Below are positions 5,962-7,452 of a stretch of DNA of 7,452 nt, piece after piece (position 1 is the first letter of the stretch; each line of letters begins with the position of its first letter). The notes under the pieces are model-generated. The model saw nothing but the letters and a program-made list of their open reading frames with translations, made no database searches and was not told the origin of the DNA. Origin of the DNA: an uncultured Amaricoccus sp. (lineage in GTDB: Bacteria > Pseudomonadota > Alphaproteobacteria > Rhodobacterales > Rhodobacteraceae); contig NZ_CALLYO010000012.1 of assembly GCF_937858865.1 (NCBI RefSeq), positions 1-7,452 of the forward strand, in the 5' to 3' direction. A program made the translations under genes and the position numbers.

Positions 5962-7452
5962 TCAGTGGGCGAGGACCGCCAGCATCAGGAGGGCGACGAT
6001 GTTGGTGATCTTGATCATCGGGTTCACCGCCGGGCCGGCGGTGTCCTTGTAGGGGTCGCCGACGGTGTCGCCGGTGACGGCGGCCTTGTGGGCGTCCGAG
6101 CCCTTGTAGTGCTTCTGGCCAGAGGCGTCGGTGAAGCCGTCCTCGAAGATCTTCTTCGCGTTGTCCCAGGCGCCGCCGCCGGAGGTCATCGAGATGGCGA
6201 CGAAGAGGCCGTTGACGATGACGCCGAGGAGCATGGCACCCACGGCCGCGAGCGCCGCGCTGGCGCCGGCGATCCAGTTGATGACGATGAAGACGACGAT
6301 GGGCGAGAGGACTGGCAGCAGCGAGGGGACGATCATCTCGCGGATGGCGGCCTTGGTCAGCATGTCGACGGCGCGGCCGTAGTCGGGCTTCGACGTGCCC
6401 TCCATGATGCCGGGGTCGGCGCGGAACTGCCGGCGGACCTCCTCGACGATCGAGCCGGCGGCGCGGCCGACGGCGGTCATGGCGATGCCGCCGAAGAGGT
6501 AGGGCAAGAGGCCGCCGATGAGGAGGCCGACGACGACGTAGGGGTTGGAGAGCGAGAAGTCGACGCTGAGGCCGTGGAAGAAGCTGCCCTCGGCGGCGGT
6601 CTGCGAGAAGAAGTGCAGGTCCTCGGTGTAGGCGGTGAAGAGGACCAGCGCGCCGAGGCCGGCGGAGCCGATGGCGTAGCCCTTGGTGACGGCCTTGGTG
6701 GTGTTGCCGACGGCGTCCAGCGCGTCGGTGGTGGAGCGCACCTCGGGGGGCAGGTCGGCCATCTCGGCGATGCCGCCGGCGTTGTCGGTGACCGGGCCGA
6801 AGGCGTCGAGGGCGACCACGACGCCGGCGAGGGCGAGCATGGTCGTCACCGCGATGGCGATGCCGAAGAGGCCGGCGAGCATGTAGGTGGAGATGATGCC
6901 GGCGACGATGACGAGCGCCGGGAGGGCGGTCGACTCGAGCGAGACGGCGAGGCCCTGGATGACGTTGGTGCCGTGGCCGGTGATCGAGGCCTGGGCGATG
7001 GAGCGGACCGGGCGGTAGTTGGTGCCGGTGTAGTATTCGGTGATGACGACGATCAGCGTCGTCACGATCAGGCCGACCACGCCGCAGAGGAAGAGATCCC
7101 AGGGGGTGAAGGTGACGCCGGTGTTGGTGGTGAGCGGATCCGACATCGCGCCCGGGAAGACGATGGCGGTCAGCGGGTAGAGCAGCACCAGCGAGAGGAT
7201 GCCGGTGGCGATGAAGCCCTTGTAGAGCGCCCCCATGATGGTGCCGTTCGGCGAGAGCTTGACCGCGAAGGTGCCGGCGATCGAGGTCAGCACGCAGACG
7301 GCGCAGATCGCGAGCGGGAAGAGCATGACGTTCCAGACCACGTCCTGCCCGCCGAAGTAGATCGAGCCGAGCACCATGGTGGCGACGACGGTGACGGCGT
7401 AGGTCTCGAAGAGGTCGGCCGCCATGCCGGCGCAGTCGCCGACGTTGTCGCC
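5962..7452 (-). CDS. hppA: K+-independent H+-pumping membrane pyrophosphatase (C-terminal part)
   Basis: An integral inner-membrane enzyme that hydrolyses pyrophosphate and pumps protons, recycling biosynthetic PPi into proton-motive force. The window holds the last 496 codons; about 200 N-terminal residues of a roughly 700-residue protein lie beyond the right edge. The frame enters through [16 protein letters not shown], a hallmark substrate-site motif, so the ATG at 7425 is internal and not the start. Other signatures follow in order: [39 protein letters not shown] and [20 protein letters not shown], with many long hydrophobic helices between them. GNTTKAVTK carries Lys (codon 6696-6694) and Thr where K+-dependent enzymes have Ala and Gly, so this is the K+-independent type, normally a proton pump. 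All catalytic motifs in view look intact. It ends in a typical hydrophobic tail (LLMLAVLAH) and is followed by a GC-rich stem-loop. Confidence 0.97.
   Translation of the reverse strand, partial: GDNVGDCAGMAADLFETYAVTVVATMVLGSIYFGGQDVVWNVMLFPLAICAVCVLTSIAGTFAVKLSPNGTIMGALYKGFIATGILSLVLLYPLTAIVFPGAMSDPLTTNTGVTFTPWDLFLCGVVGLIVTTLIVVITEYYTGTNYRPVRSIAQASITGHGTNVIQGLAVSLESTALPALVIVAGIISTYMLAGLFGIAIAVTTMLALAGVVVALDAFGPVTDNAGGIAEMADLPPEVRSTTDALDAVGNTTKAVTKGYAIGSAGLGALVLFTAYTEDLHFFSQTAAEGSFFHGLSVDFSLSNPYVVVGLLIGGLLPYLFGGIAMTAVGRAAGSIVEEVRRQFRADPGIMEGTSKPDYGRAVDMLTKAAIREMIVPSLLPVLSPIVVFIVINWIAGASAALAAVGAMLLGVIVNGLFVAISMTSGGGAWDNAKKIFEDGFTDASGQKHYKGSDAHKAAVTGDTVGDPYKDTAGPAVNPMIKITNIVALLMLAVLAH

Overview
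This GC-rich window looks like chromosomal DNA of an alphaproteobacterium, most likely of the Rhodobacterales. I infer this from the resemblance of the FtsY N-terminus, the H+-pyrophosphatase, the FadL-like porin and the unnamed P-loop NTPase to proteins of that group as I remember them; no search was run. Every gene I can support lies on the minus strand, so the biological order runs from high to low coordinates. The long plus-strand open frames are antisense shadows.

Layout in transcription order: (i) hppA, the C-terminal two thirds of a K+-independent proton-pumping pyrophosphatase, cut by the right edge and followed by a perfect GC-rich stem-loop; (ii) a promoter-like element and a strong Shine-Dalgarno leading a FadL/OmpP1/TodX-type outer-membrane protein; (iii) a 136-bp gap packed with nested inverted repeats; (iv) an operon-like run of a P-loop NTPase of unknown function, a zinc-type cation diffusion facilitator (ATGA overlap) and metA (29-bp gap); (v) an AI-2E/PerM-family membrane protein 78 bp further on; (vi) a 337-bp non-coding gap with a small alternating-repeat cluster; (vii) the first 81 codons of ftsY, cut by the left edge.

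The genes are mostly housekeeping or envelope functions: membrane energisation from PPi, uptake of hydrophobic compounds, zinc efflux, methionine synthesis and membrane-protein targeting. MetA carries Glu at residue 111, which points to acetyl-CoA rather than succinyl-CoA.

The least explained parts are non-coding. One is the repeat cluster between the porin and the NTPase: four alternating copies of a 7-mer, a 13-bp long-range inverted repeat that includes part of the porin stop codon, and an 11-bp AT-centred hairpin. The other is the three-hexamer cluster upstream of ftsY. The NTPase tied to a zinc exporter is the best candidate for an undescribed functional link. I see no CRISPR array, transposase, tRNA or rRNA, and no clear undescribed defence or mobile system.
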